Shown here piece by piece: positions 37,856 to 50,458 of a stretch of 64,000 nucleotides of DNA. Under the pieces are notes generated by a model. The model worked only from the letters and a program-made list of their open reading frames with translations, searched no databases and was not told the DNA's origin. Positions within the stretch are counted from its first letter, which is position 1, and each line of letters starts with the position of its first letter. Source of the stretch: Bacteroidales bacterium (lineage in GTDB: Bacteria; Bacteroidota; Bacteroidia; Bacteroidales; UBA932); assembly GCA_017428725.1 (NCBI GenBank), contig JAFRQH010000031.1:62001-126000 (forward strand), read 5' to 3'. The position numbers and the translations under genes are program-made.

Positions 37856-40351
37856 ATGAAGAGAATCAAATGGATTGCGGTTGTGCTGTTCTGCTCCCTC
37901 TCGACGGGGCTGTATGCGCAGATGACGGACAACCAGGTGATCGAATACGTCAAAAGTGCGGCTGCTTCCGGCAAGAGCCAGGACACGATCACCAAAGAGC
38001 TCTTGGCACGCGGCGTGACCTTGGAGCAGGCCGAGCGCATCAAGAACCAGATGCAGGGCCAGTCCGTCACCGGACAGGCCGGCGGTCAGGATACGGATAA
38101 TGCTTATAACCGGAATTCCGGTGCTGTGTACCAGGACGGTCCCCGCCGTCCCGTGAACGCCGTACGCCGGGAAGCCGACGTGGATACCGGCAGTTCCTAC
38201 GAAGGCCGGATGACCTCGCTGAACGGAGGGCATGACCTGGACGACCTGATGGGCAACGAAGGCGAAGAGACCTTCGATGCGAGCCGCACGATCTTCGGAC
38301 ACGACATTTTCAGCGGCCAGAGCCTTTCGTTCGAGCCGAACGAGAACCTGGCCACCCCGGAGAACTACCTGCTGGGGCCTGGCGATCAGCTCCAGATTGA
38401 TGTTTATGGCTACAATGAGGCCAGCTACTCCAAGACCATCTCGCCTGAGGGGACCATCAACATCAGCCAGGTAGGGCAGATCCAGCTCGGTGGCCTGACC
38501 ATCAAGGAGGCCCGCGAGAAACTACGCAAGGCACTGGTGTCCAAGTACGCCAGCATCGGCGGCAGCAGGCCCAATACCTCCGTGAGCATTACCCTGCGGA
38601 ACATCCGCACCATCCAGGTGAACGTGATGGGCGAGGTCAACCTGCCCGGTACCTTCCGCCTGTCCCCGTTCTCCACGGTATTCAACGCCCTCTATCACGC
38701 CGGCGGCGTGACGGTGAACGGCACCCTGCGCGCCATCAAGGTCATCCGCGGTGGCGAGCAGATCGCCACGGTCGATGTCTACGGCTATCTTTTCGACGGT
38801 CGCTCCGACAGCGACATCACGCTCCGCGAGGGTGACATCGTCATCGTTCCGACCTATGTCGACCTTGTCCGTATCTCCGGCAACGTCAAGCGCCCGATGT
38901 ATTACGAGCTCTCCGGGCGGCAGACGCTGAGCGATCTCGTGGATTATGCCGGCGGGTTCACCAGCGAGGCGTATCAGGATGATTTCCGCGTGATACGCCG
39001 GATGGGCGACGAACGCCAGGTATTCACCGTATCCAAGGACAAGGCCCCATCCTTCGCCCTGGCGGACGGCGATGCCGTCTTCGTGAGCGGAGCCGTGGAC
39101 CGTTTCGCCAACAAGGTGGAGATCAAGGGTGCCGTCTTCCGTCCGGGCCTGTATGAACTGGGTGGGGACATTGCGACGGTCCGCCAACTCGTCCGGAGTG
39201 CGGGCGGCCTCAAGGAAGATGCCTTCACGGGCCGTGCCGTGCTCGTCCGGGAGAAGGCCGACCTGACCTTCGAATCCCAGTCCATCGACCTGGCCGGCAT
39301 CCTGTCCGGCGGTGCCGAAGACATCCTTCTCCGCAAGAACGACATCCTGACCATCTCCAGCAACAGTGAACTCTTTGATCCCGGGACGCTGACCATCAAC
39401 GGCTATGTCCGCAATCCCGGTATCTTCCCGTATTCCGACAATACCACGGTGGAGGACCTGATCCTGCTGGCCGGCGGCCTGCTGGACGGCGCTTCCTATT
39501 CCCGCGTGGATGTGGCCCGTCGTGTCTCCGACCCGTATGGGCTGGCGCCGAAGGATTCGATCGGACAGACCTATTCTTTCGCGTTGAAGGACGGGCTGGC
39601 GATGGATGGCGGGGATCGTTTCGTCCTTCAGCCCTATGATGTCGTGTCTGTCCGCCGCAGTCCGGCATACCGCACGCAGCGGTTCGTAACCATCGACGGG
39701 GAAGTTGCTTTCCCGGGTTCCTACGTGCTGCTGACCGAAGGGGAGCGTCTCTCCGACCTGGTCAAACGCGCCGGCGGATCGACCTCCCACGCTTTCCTGC
39801 ACGGGGCGACGCTGACCCGCCGGATGGATGATGAGGAGCGTACTCTCCAGCAGACCATGCTCCGGATGGTCAATAGCGGAACTGCTCGCGATACGCTGAA
39901 TCTCAATCAGATACGTTTGGGGGATTCTTATTCGGTCGGCATCGAGCTGGACAAGGCTGTACAGAAACCTGGTTCGGAATTTGACCTCGTCCTTCGCTCC
40001 GGCGACCGGATCTATGTGCCGGAGCGGCTCAGCACCGTGCGCATCAGCGGTGCGGTCATGTATCCCAATACGACCGTGTATATCCCCGGCAAGTCGCTGA
40101 ACTATTACATCGACGCCGCCGGCGGTTTCGGTGCCCGCGCCCGCAAGGCCCGGGTGTATATCGTCTATATGAACGGACGCGTACAGCGGGCCGGCTCCGG
40201 CGGTGCGAAGATCGAGCCCGGCTGCGAGATCATCGTCCCGCAGCGTCCCGAACGGGCTCCGATGTCCACGGCGGAGATCCTTTCGATGAGTTCGTCCGCG
40301 ACTTCCCTCGCCACGATGGTGGCGACCCTGGTCAATCTGTTTACGCGCTAA
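37856..40351 (+). CDS. Polysaccharide export outer-membrane protein with multiple SLBB domains (Wza-like)
   Basis: 831 residues from the ATG at 37856, with a signal peptide (MKRIKWIAVVLFCSLSTGLYA). After a low-complexity Gln/Gly-rich region (about 65-165) comes the Poly_export domain (about 170-260, ENYLLGPGDQLQIDVYGYN). A row of SLBB beta-grasp domains follows to about residue 780 (repeated INGYVRNPGIFPY, IDGEVAFPGSYVL, ISGAVMYPNTTVYI units). It should form the periplasmic/outer-membrane channel for capsule or exopolysaccharide. The Wzz gene follows after 9 bases, as usual for this system. Confidence 0.93.
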   Translation: MKRIKWIAVVLFCSLSTGLYAQMTDNQVIEYVKSAAASGKSQDTITKELLARGVTLEQAERIKNQMQGQSVTGQAGGQDTDNAYNRNSGAVYQDGPRRPVNAVRREADVDTGSSYEGRMTSLNGGHDLDDLMGNEGEETFDASRTIFGHDIFSGQSLSFEPNENLATPENYLLGPGDQLQIDVYGYNEASYSKTISPEGTINISQVGQIQLGGLTIKEAREKLRKALVSKYASIGGSRPNTSVSITLRNIRTIQVNVMGEVNLPGTFRLSPFSTVFNALYHAGGVTVNGTLRAIKVIRGGEQIATVDVYGYLFDGRSDSDITLREGDIVIVPTYVDLVRISGNVKRPMYYELSGRQTLSDLVDYAGGFTSEAYQDDFRVIRRMGDERQVFTVSKDKAPSFALADGDAVFVSGAVDRFANKVEIKGAVFRPGLYELGGDIATVRQLVRSAGGLKEDAFTGRAVLVREKADLTFESQSIDLAGILSGGAEDILLRKNDILTISSNSELFDPGTLTINGYVRNPGIFPYSDNTTVEDLILLAGGLLDGASYSRVDVARRVSDPYGLAPKDSIGQTYSFALKDGLAMDGGDRFVLQPYDVVSVRRSPAYRTQRFVTIDGEVAFPGSYVLLTEGERLSDLVKRAGGSTSHAFLHGATLTRRMDDEERTLQQTMLRMVNSGTARDTLNLNQIRLGDSYSVGIELDKAVQKPGSEFDLVLRSGDRIYVPERLSTVRISGAVMYPNTTVYIPGKSLNYYIDAAGGFGARARKARVYIVYMNGRVQRAGSGGAKIEPGCEIIVPQRPERAPMSTAEILSMSSSATSLATMVATLVNLFTR

Positions 40352-40360
40352 AGTGAATCA

Positions 40361-41502
40361 ATGATGGAAGACAACAGACCCTTGTACGACGAGGAAGAAT
40401 ACGACGAGATAGATTTGATGGAGTTGGTCCGCAAATTGCTCCGGGAGTGGAAACTGATCCTGAAATGGTGTGCTGTGGCTGTGATTGTCGCTTTGGTAAT
40501 CGGTTTCAGCATTCCGAAAGAGTACACTTCGACGTCCAAACTGGCCCCCGAAGCCGCCCCCAAGACAAACTCCGGCAGTTTGGGATCCCTGGCCAGCCTT
40601 GCCGGTATCAATCTCGGTTCGATAGGTACCGCCGATGCTTTTTATCCCGACCTTTATCCGGATATCGTTACATCCACTCCATTCGTCGTGGACCTGTTCC
40701 CCGTGCCGGTGAAGACCAAGGATGTCGAGACGGATTATTATACTTATTTGCGGGACTATACCCGTTCCCCTTGGTGGAATGTCGTCATCAAGGCTCCGTT
40801 CAAGGCTTTGGGTTGGTTTATGGACCTTTTCCGGGAGAAGACCGGAAAGGTGGAAGGATTCGCCGCACTCGATCCTGCCCGTCTGACTGATGAGCAGGCT
40901 AGTATCGCCTCTGCGATCCGGAATAATGTCAACCTGTCCGTAGACAAGAAGACCTCCATCATCTCCGTCGTCGTCACTGCGCAAGATCCCTTTGTCGCGA
41001 AGAGCATCTGTGACGAGGTGATCTCACGCCTTCAGGCCTATATTACCACTTATCGAACCCAGAAAGCGCGCCGGGACCTGGATTATTATGAGCGTCTTTA
41101 TGCAGAGGCCAAAGAGGCTTATATCAGTGCGCAGCAGCGGTATGCCAGTTATGTGGACCGCAATCAGGACGTGATGCTCCAGCGTGTGCGGACCGAGCAG
41201 GAGCGTCTCCAGAATGAGATGAATCTTGCTTTCCAGCTCTACAATACCTGTTCGCAACAACTGCAGGCCGCCAAGGCGAAGGTCCAGCAGGAGACCCCGG
41301 TCTTCACCGTCATCAATCCGCCACAAGTGCCGCTCAAGCGCAGTAAACCGTCCAAACTGACGATTTTGGTAGTTTGTGTGTTCCTTGCCGCGGTTTTGGC
41401 TTGTATCTGGGTCCTCTGGGGCCGTGACCTGCTCGCCGGCCTGAAGAAGAAAGAAGAGGAGCCGGAGAGCGTTGAGGCTTCGCAGGCTCCCGCAAAAGAA
41501 TA

Positions 41503-41503
<1 letters not shown>
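40361..41503 (+). CDS. Wzz-type polysaccharide chain-length/co-polymerase protein
   Basis: 380 residues (ATG 40361 or 40364). An acidic N-terminus is followed by transmembrane segment 1 (about 30-50, [13 protein letters not shown]). A large periplasmic, partly coiled-coil domain (about 60-320) and transmembrane segment 2 (about 328-350, [18 protein letters not shown]) follow, with the usual proline-rich [12 protein letters not shown] just before it. No tyrosine kinase domain is attached. Works with the SLBB channel upstream. Its TAG stop shares a base with the GTG start of uvrA. Confidence 0.92.
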
Positions 41504-44288
<2,785 letters not shown>

Positions 44289-44292
<4 letters not shown>

Positions 44293-45125
44293 AGAAGATA
44301 GCTGCACTCACGATGGTCCGCAACGACGATTTCTACCTGCGCAAGTGGGTGGAGTATTACGGTGCCCAGCTCGGCCCGGACCACCTTTATATCTATTTCG
44401 ACGGTCTGGACCAGCGGATCCCGGATTTCTGTGCCGGCACGCATGCGGAACTGCACGAGAAGATCGGCTCCCACGTCATCTCGGCCGAGAAAGGCCGCCT
44501 GAAGTTCCTCTCCGACCGGGCCGCCGCCCTGCTCGCAGAAGGGTACGACCTGGTGATCGGGGTGGATGCGGACGAGTTCATCGTCGTGGACCCGAAACTG
44601 GGACAGAGCCTGCCGGAGTATCTCTCCGGGCGCAAGATCAGGACCTCCCTGTCCGCACTGGGCCTGGATTTCGGGCAGAAACTGGGCGAAGAGGGCGATA
44701 TCACGGATGCGCAGCCCTTCCTGCGCCAACGGCATTACGCCCAGGTCGGCACGCGCTACACCAAGCCCTCCATCGTCGCCAGACCCTGTGTCTGGGGCTC
44801 CGGTTTCCACCGGATCAAGGGCCACAATTTCCATATCGCACCGGATTTGTACCTGATGCATTTCGGCTACTTCGACCGGAAGCGCCTCGAAGACCGTTTC
44901 CGTGATGCCGACCGCGTCGGCCAGGGATGGGGACCGCATATGCAGAAGCGGGCGCGGACCATCCGTTATGCAACGGAACTGCCCGCGCGCGATTTCGACC
45001 GCTGGACGCGCTTTGCGCGGATCTGCCAGTCGCTCTGCCGTCCTCCGTATGCCTGGAACAAGCCGGCGATGTTCGAACTCAAGATCGTGGTCCGCATCCC
45101 GGACCGCTTCGAAAATATCCTGTGA
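44289..45125 (+). CDS. Glycosyltransferase, family 2-like
   Basis: 278 residues. The N-terminus ALTMVRNDDFYLRKWVEYY and the later GVDADEFIVV (DxD-type metal/nucleotide-sugar site, near residue 96) are typical of the GT2-like Glyco_tranf_2_4 group. FHRIKGHNFHIAPDLYLMHFGYFDRKR gives conserved late histidines. Cytoplasmic, no membrane segment. It starts on the uvrA stop (ATGA), so it is translationally coupled to a DNA repair gene; the cluster suggests a role in building the exported polysaccharide. Donor and acceptor unknown. Confidence 0.83.
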
Positions 45126-45131
45126 CCGCCT

Positions 45132-45884
45132 ATGCAAAACCCAGTGAAAGTCGTTTCCGTAGTCCGGGACTTTGCGATGTACGCCCGCTGCCTCTCCGGG
45201 AATCCTTATTGCCGGGAGTTGGAGCTGGTCCCGTTGGACAACCGGGAGGAGAATCTCCCGGTCACGGCGCTGTACAACCGTTTCCTCGACGGCTGCATGG
45301 AGGATTGCTGGATCGTCTTCTGCCACGAGGACTGGCAGCCCTGCTGTGACCTCCGTCCGTTGATGGATAGTTGGGACCGTGACTGCCTCTACGGCCCCAT
45401 CGGGATCTATCTGGAGTCCTGCCCGCGTGCGGATTTCCTGTATATCCGCGGGTCTGTCTGGCAGGGCCGTAAGGACGGGCGCCACTACAAGACCATCCAT
45501 CCCGTCCTGCCGGACGGCCCCGTCGACACCTTCGACTGCCAGTGCCTGATCGTCCATTCCTCCCTGGTCCGGCGGCACGGGCTGCGTTTCGACGAGCGCC
45601 TTCCCTTCGACCTGTACGTCGAGGATTTCTGCGCCGGGGCCCGCGAGCGCTTCGGGATCGAATCCCGGGCGGTCACCTTCCCGTGCCGGCATTATTCCGG
45701 CGGGATCCTGGGGGAGCGGTTCCGCAAGACGCTGGCTTATCTGCAGGACAAGTACCGTGGCTCCCGCTTCCGTCACGCCACCATCGCCGGACACCTGAAC
45801 ACCTTCGGTGGCGATGCCGACCGGCCGGTCTACAATGTCCACCGCGGTCCGTTCTCGAAAATCCGCCGCTACCTGAAAAAATAG
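45132..45884 (+). CDS. Glycosyltransferase-like protein
   Basis: 250 residues, no signal peptide. IVFCHEDWQPCCDLRPLMD looks like the glycosyltransferase-A nucleotide-sugar site with His-Glu-Asp replacing the usual DxD. FDERLPFDLYVEDFCAGARERFG with YVEDF resembles the downstream catalytic acidic motif, and CRHYSGG the late His. It belongs to the polysaccharide cluster, 6 bases after the previous gene. Exact family uncertain; a GT2-related enzyme is the best reading. Confidence 0.7.
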   Translation: MQNPVKVVSVVRDFAMYARCLSGNPYCRELELVPLDNREENLPVTALYNRFLDGCMEDCWIVFCHEDWQPCCDLRPLMDSWDRDCLYGPIGIYLESCPRADFLYIRGSVWQGRKDGRHYKTIHPVLPDGPVDTFDCQCLIVHSSLVRRHGLRFDERLPFDLYVEDFCAGARERFGIESRAVTFPCRHYSGGILGERFRKTLAYLQDKYRGSRFRHATIAGHLNTFGGDADRPVYNVHRGPFSKIRRYLKK

Positions 45885-45889
45885 AGACC

Positions 45890-46588
45890 ATGATCCAGGA
45901 CGTCCTCTGCTGCGTTTTCGACCACAACCAACACGAAGGTGCCGCCCGCTGGGCGGACCTGCTGTCGCCGCACTTCGATTCCGTGATCCTCGACAGCGGC
46001 AGCACGCCGGCGTGTCCGCATCCCGCGGCCCTGCACCTCGAGAACGTCTATTACTCCGGCCTGATGAACGAGGCCTACCGGCTGCTCCGGGAGCGGGATT
46101 ACCGCTGGCTGATGATCGTCACCAGCGACATCGAGATCGATGCGGCCAATGCGGCCAGGCTGGTGGCCGGGATGCAGGATATCGTGCGGACGGCCAACGT
46201 GGGCCTGTACCAGCCCAGTTGTGCGCTCTCCCTGCACGGACGCGCCCTGTATCAGAGTGTCTGTCATTATACCGGCCGCCTGCGCCGGGTCAACTTCCAG
46301 GAGGGCTGGTTCCACCTGGTGTGCCGGGAAGTCCTGGATGCCGTGCTGCCCGTCGACGTGGCGGTGAACCGACTGGGCTGGGGGGTCGACCTGGCCCTGA
46401 GCCACGCCGCACGGGTCGGACGGATGCTGGTGCTGGTAGACGACCGCGTGCGCGTGGTCCATCCGCGCGGGAGCGGCTACAACCGCGACGCCGCAAAGGA
46501 GCAGATGCGCCGCTGGCTGGCCGGCCTGCCCGGATACACCTCGCCCCGGCATTTCCGCCCGCTCAAGGACGAAATCCGTTATCTTTAG
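45890..46588 (+). CDS. Glycosyltransferase-like protein
   Basis: 232 residues from the ATG at 45890, 5 bases after the previous stop; earlier in-frame starts lie inside the preceding gene. Features: VLCCVFDHNQHEGAARWADLL, SVILDSGS, IVTSDIEIDAAN (DxE-D acidic site), then GWFHLVCREVLDAVLPVD and GWGVDLALSHAAR, as in GT2-like enzymes that read an acceptor through a Gly-Trp-Gly block. Likely part of the same polysaccharide pathway. It runs tail-to-tail into the GT14 gene with a 4-base overlap. Confidence 0.7.
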   Translation: MIQDVLCCVFDHNQHEGAARWADLLSPHFDSVILDSGSTPACPHPAALHLENVYYSGLMNEAYRLLRERDYRWLMIVTSDIEIDAANAARLVAGMQDIVRTANVGLYQPSCALSLHGRALYQSVCHYTGRLRRVNFQEGWFHLVCREVLDAVLPVDVAVNRLGWGVDLALSHAARVGRMLVLVDDRVRVVHPRGSGYNRDAAKEQMRRWLAGLPGYTSPRHFRPLKDEIRYL

Positions 46589-47487
46589 CCTTGGAGTTTC
46601 GCGCAGATGCGCTCGATGATCCCTGCGTCCACCCGCTCGTCGAACTTGCGGGCCCAGAAATAGGGAGAGCCCATCAACAGGTCCCAGTCGTCGGAACGGA
46701 AGACCCAGGGATGCCGGATGCTCTCTCCGCGCGTCCAGTCGGTCAGGCGGAAGTTGCCCGGATGCGCCGGATCCACGGTGTTCTGCCGCTCCCGATGGAC
46801 GGAGGCGTCGTAAAGCCGGCTGACATAAGGGGAATTCAGCAGGAGTGTGGGCATAAAGACTTCGTCGCAGGTCCCCGTATGGCGGAAGACCCGCTCCAGC
46901 CACGCTTCCTGCCCGATGACATAATGGGCGAAATCGTCGGAGATGCTGAACCACTGCGCCGCAAAATGGAAGTCTACATCCCGGTTGATGCGCAGGTTCA
47001 AGACCCTTAGGACACCCTTGACCAAGTTGTTGATGAAATGGGTCAGAAAGAAATGCTGGCCCTCCGGGAACAGCGTGTAGTAGCGGAAGCGGTTGGCCAT
47101 CTCGGGCGAGAAAGGCCAGAGCTTGAGGAACTCCCGGTCCGGGTGTGCATCGAAGAAGGCGTGGATCTCGTCCTGGCCCTTGATGGGGAGGTCCATTCCG
47201 CTCAGCAAGTGATAATAGGCATAGTGCCCGGGGGCGGCGGCTTTCAGGAGCGCCAGGGTGGCGCGCATGATGCTGACTCCGCCCCAGGTGACCCGCAGAC
47301 GGGGCTCGACGAAATGGATGGCGGAGTGCCTGCAGCAGCCCTCGAAGGCGTCCGGACCGAAACCGGCCTTGCGGTCGATGTGGACGTACAGGTCGTTGCG
47401 GGGGTCGTCCAGCAGGACGAGCAGTTTGCGGACCTGGGAGGGGAGGGCGTGTGCCAGGATGAGGTATGCGTGCCTATCGCGGTTCAT
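46585..47487 (-). CDS. GT14 (core-2/I-branching type) glycosyltransferase
   Basis: 300 residues from the ATG complementary to 47485-47487 (MNRDRHAYLILAHALPSQVRKLL). The family blocks are clear: YVHIDRKAGF, RVTWGGVSIMRATLALL, YYHLLSGMDLPIKGQDEIHAFF, the acidic HTGTCDEVFMPTLLLNSP, and the late DDWDLLMGSPYFWARKFDE. Bacterial members transfer GlcNAc or xylose onto glycans. Encoded opposite to the polysaccharide operon but clearly part of the locus. Confidence 0.9.
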   Translation of the reverse strand: MNRDRHAYLILAHALPSQVRKLLVLLDDPRNDLYVHIDRKAGFGPDAFEGCCRHSAIHFVEPRLRVTWGGVSIMRATLALLKAAAPGHYAYYHLLSGMDLPIKGQDEIHAFFDAHPDREFLKLWPFSPEMANRFRYYTLFPEGQHFFLTHFINNLVKGVLRVLNLRINRDVDFHFAAQWFSISDDFAHYVIGQEAWLERVFRHTGTCDEVFMPTLLLNSPYVSRLYDASVHRERQNTVDPAHPGNFRLTDWTRGESIRHPWVFRSDDWDLLMGSPYFWARKFDERVDAGIIERICAKLQG

Positions 47488-47506
47488 GCCGCAAAGATAA
47501 GCATTT

Positions 47507-48439
47507 CTAGCGGATTTTGTAGCGGAAGTCATCCGGCCCGTTGACGGTCAGGCTGACTTCGAGCGAACCTGCGCGCGACAGGGGAGGCAGCGGCACGTCG
47601 AAGGAACAGGCCTCCCCGCGGATGGTGCATTCGAATTCGAGCGTGGGGCGGGGCGTGCCCAGGATATGCTCCGGCGTGTCGTTGGGATAGCACCACAGAC
47701 TGATCTGCGGCTCCTGCGGGAAATACCCGACATCGCAGGGGAGCGGGACCCACGGCCCGGCATCGATCAACTCCGTGGGGCGGAAATCCCGCTCCCGCAG
47801 GATCTCTGCGGCGTCCGGCAGGTCGCGCAGCCTAACGCGCGGATCCTCCAACAGTTCGTATCCGTCCATCGTGTTGGCAACGGAAGTCAGCACGACACGG
47901 CAGAGCAGCGGCTGCAGGACGAGCTCTCCTCCGCTGTCCGGCATCTCCGCCCAGCCGCCCAGGACGGGCGCCTGCGGGTCGTCGTCCCGGAAGCCGTAGC
48001 TCAGCTGGGCCATCGCGTCGAAGCGCGCCAGGGCGCCCAGGTTGAAGTCGTGGGGGCTGTTGGCGATGCAGACCACCGCCTTGCCGCCCTCCGGGACATC
48101 CAGGTCCAGGAGCTCCGGCAGGCTGTCCCGGCGCTCGTGCAGGACCAGTTGCTGCGTCCCTTCGGCGCCGTAGCAGAATACATCCAGGCGCCGGACGGGC
48201 CACCGGTCCGCAGTAATCTTCAGCCTCATCGTCACCGTGTCCACGACCGCGGCGCTCGCGGACGGATCCACCTCTTCCGCGGGCGGCGGCAGCTTCCGGC
48301 AGGAACCCAGGAAAGCCGGCGGGGAGAGTAAGTAGCAAAACAACAGAAGAGACCCCGCGCCGCGCAGACCGCGCCGGCGTCGGAACAGGTCGGACAGGCA
48401 AAAGCGCCGCCGGCTCCCGGGTATTTGTCCATCTTTCAC
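47507..48439 (-). CDS. Putative lipoprotein, possibly a fimbrillin-anchor (FimB/Mfa2-like) protein
   Basis: About 310 residues if started at the GTG complementary to 48437-48439; an ATG at 48484 would add 15 residues, and the start is uncertain. An arginine-rich N-terminal region is followed by a hydrophobic stretch ending FLGSC, a lipobox with Cys as lipidation site. The body is beta-rich (DTVTMRLKITADRWPVRRLDVF; LQPLLCRVVLTSVANTMDGYEL), with the layout of Bacteroidales fimbrial anchor/tip lipoproteins: two beta-sandwich domains with a charged middle. I cannot assign it firmly. It stands alone between GT14 and nqrF. Confidence 0.6.
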   Translation of the reverse strand: MKDGQIPGSRRRFCLSDLFRRRRGLRGAGSLLLFCYLLSPPAFLGSCRKLPPPAEEVDPSASAAVVDTVTMRLKITADRWPVRRLDVFCYGAEGTQQLVLHERRDSLPELLDLDVPEGGKAVVCIANSPHDFNLGALARFDAMAQLSYGFRDDDPQAPVLGGWAEMPDSGGELVLQPLLCRVVLTSVANTMDGYELLEDPRVRLRDLPDAAEILRERDFRPTELIDAGPWVPLPCDVGYFPQEPQISLWCYPNDTPEHILGTPRPTLEFECTIRGEACSFDVPLPPLSRAGSLEVSLTVNGPDDFRYKIR

Positions 48440-48544
48440 GGCGGACAAAGTAACGGGAGCCGGGGCGGATCTCCAAGGATCCAAAAAAAACGTACGCGAA
48501 AAATTGCGCTTTCTTATCCGTTTGTGGATGGCGCAAACTTTCCG

Positions 48545-49819
48545 TTAACCTCCGAAGTTGTCGTACAGGACGTTCTCAGGCGGTACGCCGAGCGAATCCA
48601 GCAGGTTGTTGACGGAGGATACCATCATCGGCGGACCGCACATGAAGTACTTGATGTCCTCAGGGGTCTCGTGGTCCTTGAGGTAGGTCTCATACATCAC
48701 GTTGTGCACGAAGCCCGGGGTGTACTTGACACCGGCGGCGTCGGCGGCGGGATCCGGCCGGTCGAGGGCCAGGTAGAACTTGAAGTTCGGGAACTCCCGC
48801 TCGATCTCGGCGAAGTCCTCCAGGTAGAAGGCCTCCACGAGGGCGCGGGCGCCGTAGAAGAAGCTGACCTTGCGGCCGGTCTTGAGCGTGCGGAAGAGCT
48901 CCATGATGTGGCTGCGGAGCGGGGCCATGCCGGCGCCGCCGCCCACGAAGATGTACTCGAGGCTGTCCGGATCGTCCTTCGGCAGCAGGAACTCGCCGTA
49001 AGGGCCGCTGATCATCACCTTGTCGCCCGGCTTGCGGGAGAAGACGTAGGTGGAGGCGATTCCCGGAGGCACGCCCGGCACGAACTTGAAGACGCCCTTC
49101 GGCTGCGTGCGGTCGAACGGCGGGGTCGCGATACGCACGTTGAGCTTGATGATGCCCTTCTCGCCGGGATAGGAGGCCATGGAGTAGGCCCGGATCGTCG
49201 GCTCGGTGTTCTTGAACTTGAGGCCGGTGATGCCGAACTTGTCCCAGTCGCCCTTGTAGATGTCTGCCACGCCCATATCGGAGAAGTCGGCCTCGTACGC
49301 AGGGATGTCGATCTGGATGTATTCGCCGCTCTTGAACTCGAGGTTCTCTCCCTCGGGGAGACGGACGGTGAACTCCTTGATGAAGGTCGCCACGTTCTCG
49401 TTGGAGATGACCTCGCACTCGAGTTTCTTGACGGACAGGGCGGATTCGGCGACCTGGATCTTCAGGTTGTCCTTGACCTTGACCTGGCAACCCAGACGCC
49501 AGCCGTCCTTGATCTGCTTGCGGTTGAAGAAGCCGGTCTCCGTCGGCAGGATCTCGCCGCCGCCCTCGAGCACCTGGACCTTGCACTGGCCGCAGTTGGC
49601 CTTGCCGCCGCAGGCGGAGGGGAGGAAGATCTTCTGCTCGGCGAGCGTGTTCATCAGGGAGTTGCCCGGATTGACGTCGAGCGTCTTCTTGCCGTCGTTG
49701 ATGTCGATCTTGACGGTGCCCTTGGGGGTGACCGCCGACTTGATCACGAGCAGGAGGATCACAAGCAGCAGCGTCACCAGGACGATGACTGCGATGGATG
49801 CTAAAATGGTAGGTGTCAT
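48545..49819 (-). CDS. nqrF: Na+-translocating NADH:quinone reductase subunit F
   Basis: NADH-oxidising subunit, 424 residues. An N-terminal membrane helix (about 5-27, SIAVIVLVTLLLVILLLVI) precedes a 2Fe-2S ferredoxin domain (LPSACGGKANCGQCKVQVL). Then come the FAD-binding RAYSMASYPGE and the NADH-binding GGGAGMAPLRSHIMEL, ending MCGPPMMVSSVNNLL. Passes electrons from NADH via FAD and 2Fe-2S into the membrane subunits. Last gene of nqrABCDEF, 12 bases after nqrE. Confidence 0.97.
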   Translation of the reverse strand: MTPTILASIAVIVLVTLLLVILLLVIKSAVTPKGTVKIDINDGKKTLDVNPGNSLMNTLAEQKIFLPSACGGKANCGQCKVQVLEGGGEILPTETGFFNRKQIKDGWRLGCQVKVKDNLKIQVAESALSVKKLECEVISNENVATFIKEFTVRLPEGENLEFKSGEYIQIDIPAYEADFSDMGVADIYKGDWDKFGITGLKFKNTEPTIRAYSMASYPGEKGIIKLNVRIATPPFDRTQPKGVFKFVPGVPPGIASTYVFSRKPGDKVMISGPYGEFLLPKDDPDSLEYIFVGGGAGMAPLRSHIMELFRTLKTGRKVSFFYGARALVEAFYLEDFAEIEREFPNFKFYLALDRPDPAADAAGVKYTPGFVHNVMYETYLKDHETPEDIKYFMCGPPMMVSSVNNLLDSLGVPPENVLYDNFGG

Positions 49820-49831
49820 AGCGTGCTCCTC

Positions 49832-50446
49832 CTATAATTGAATACCCATGAAGATCATGAACGCCATACCCATCAGGCCCACCGTGATGAAGGTGATGCC
49901 GACGCCCTTGAGCGGAGCGGGGACGTTGCTGTAGGACAGTTTCTCGCGGATCGCGGCGAGGCAGACGATGGCCAGGTACCAGCCGATGCCGGAACCGAGC
50001 GCATAGACCACCGGCTCGCCGAAGTTCGTGAAATCACGCTGCTGCATGAAGAGCGAACCGCCCAGGATGGCGCAGTTCACGGCGATCAGCGGCAGGAAGA
50101 TACCCAGCGAGGAGTACAGCGAAGGGAGATACTTCTCAACGATCATCTCGACGAGCTGCACGAAGGCGGCGATCACCGCGATGAAGATGATGAAGCTGAG
50201 GAAGCTCAGGTCCACCTCCGCGAACTTGGGTCCCAGCCAGCTCAGCGCACCGGGCTGAAGGACGAACTTGTTGAGGAGGTAGTTGAGCGGAAGCGTGCAC
50301 AGGAGCACGAAGATCACGGCGAGGCCCAGGCCGTTGGCCGTCTTCACGTTCTTCGATACCGCCAGGTATGAGCACATACCCAGGAAGTATGCGAAGATCA
50401 TATTGTCAACGAAGATCGACTTGACGAATAAGCTGATGTATTCCAT
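49832..50446 (-). CDS. nqrE: Na+-translocating NADH:quinone reductase subunit E
   Basis: 204-residue integral membrane subunit with six transmembrane helices ([20 protein letters not shown] start; [12 protein letters not shown] in the middle). The Cys in MCSYL and the one in VNCAI are the pair that forms the iron site between NqrD and NqrE in this enzyme family. Together with NqrD it makes the inverted-topology pair of the complex. Confidence 0.96.
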   Translation of the reverse strand: MEYISLFVKSIFVDNMIFAYFLGMCSYLAVSKNVKTANGLGLAVIFVLLCTLPLNYLLNKFVLQPGALSWLGPKFAEVDLSFLSFIIFIAVIAAFVQLVEMIVEKYLPSLYSSLGIFLPLIAVNCAILGGSLFMQQRDFTNFGEPVVYALGSGIGWYLAIVCLAAIREKLSYSNVPAPLKGVGITFITVGLMGMAFMIFMGIQL

Positions 50447-50458
50447 AGGGCGTCGCTG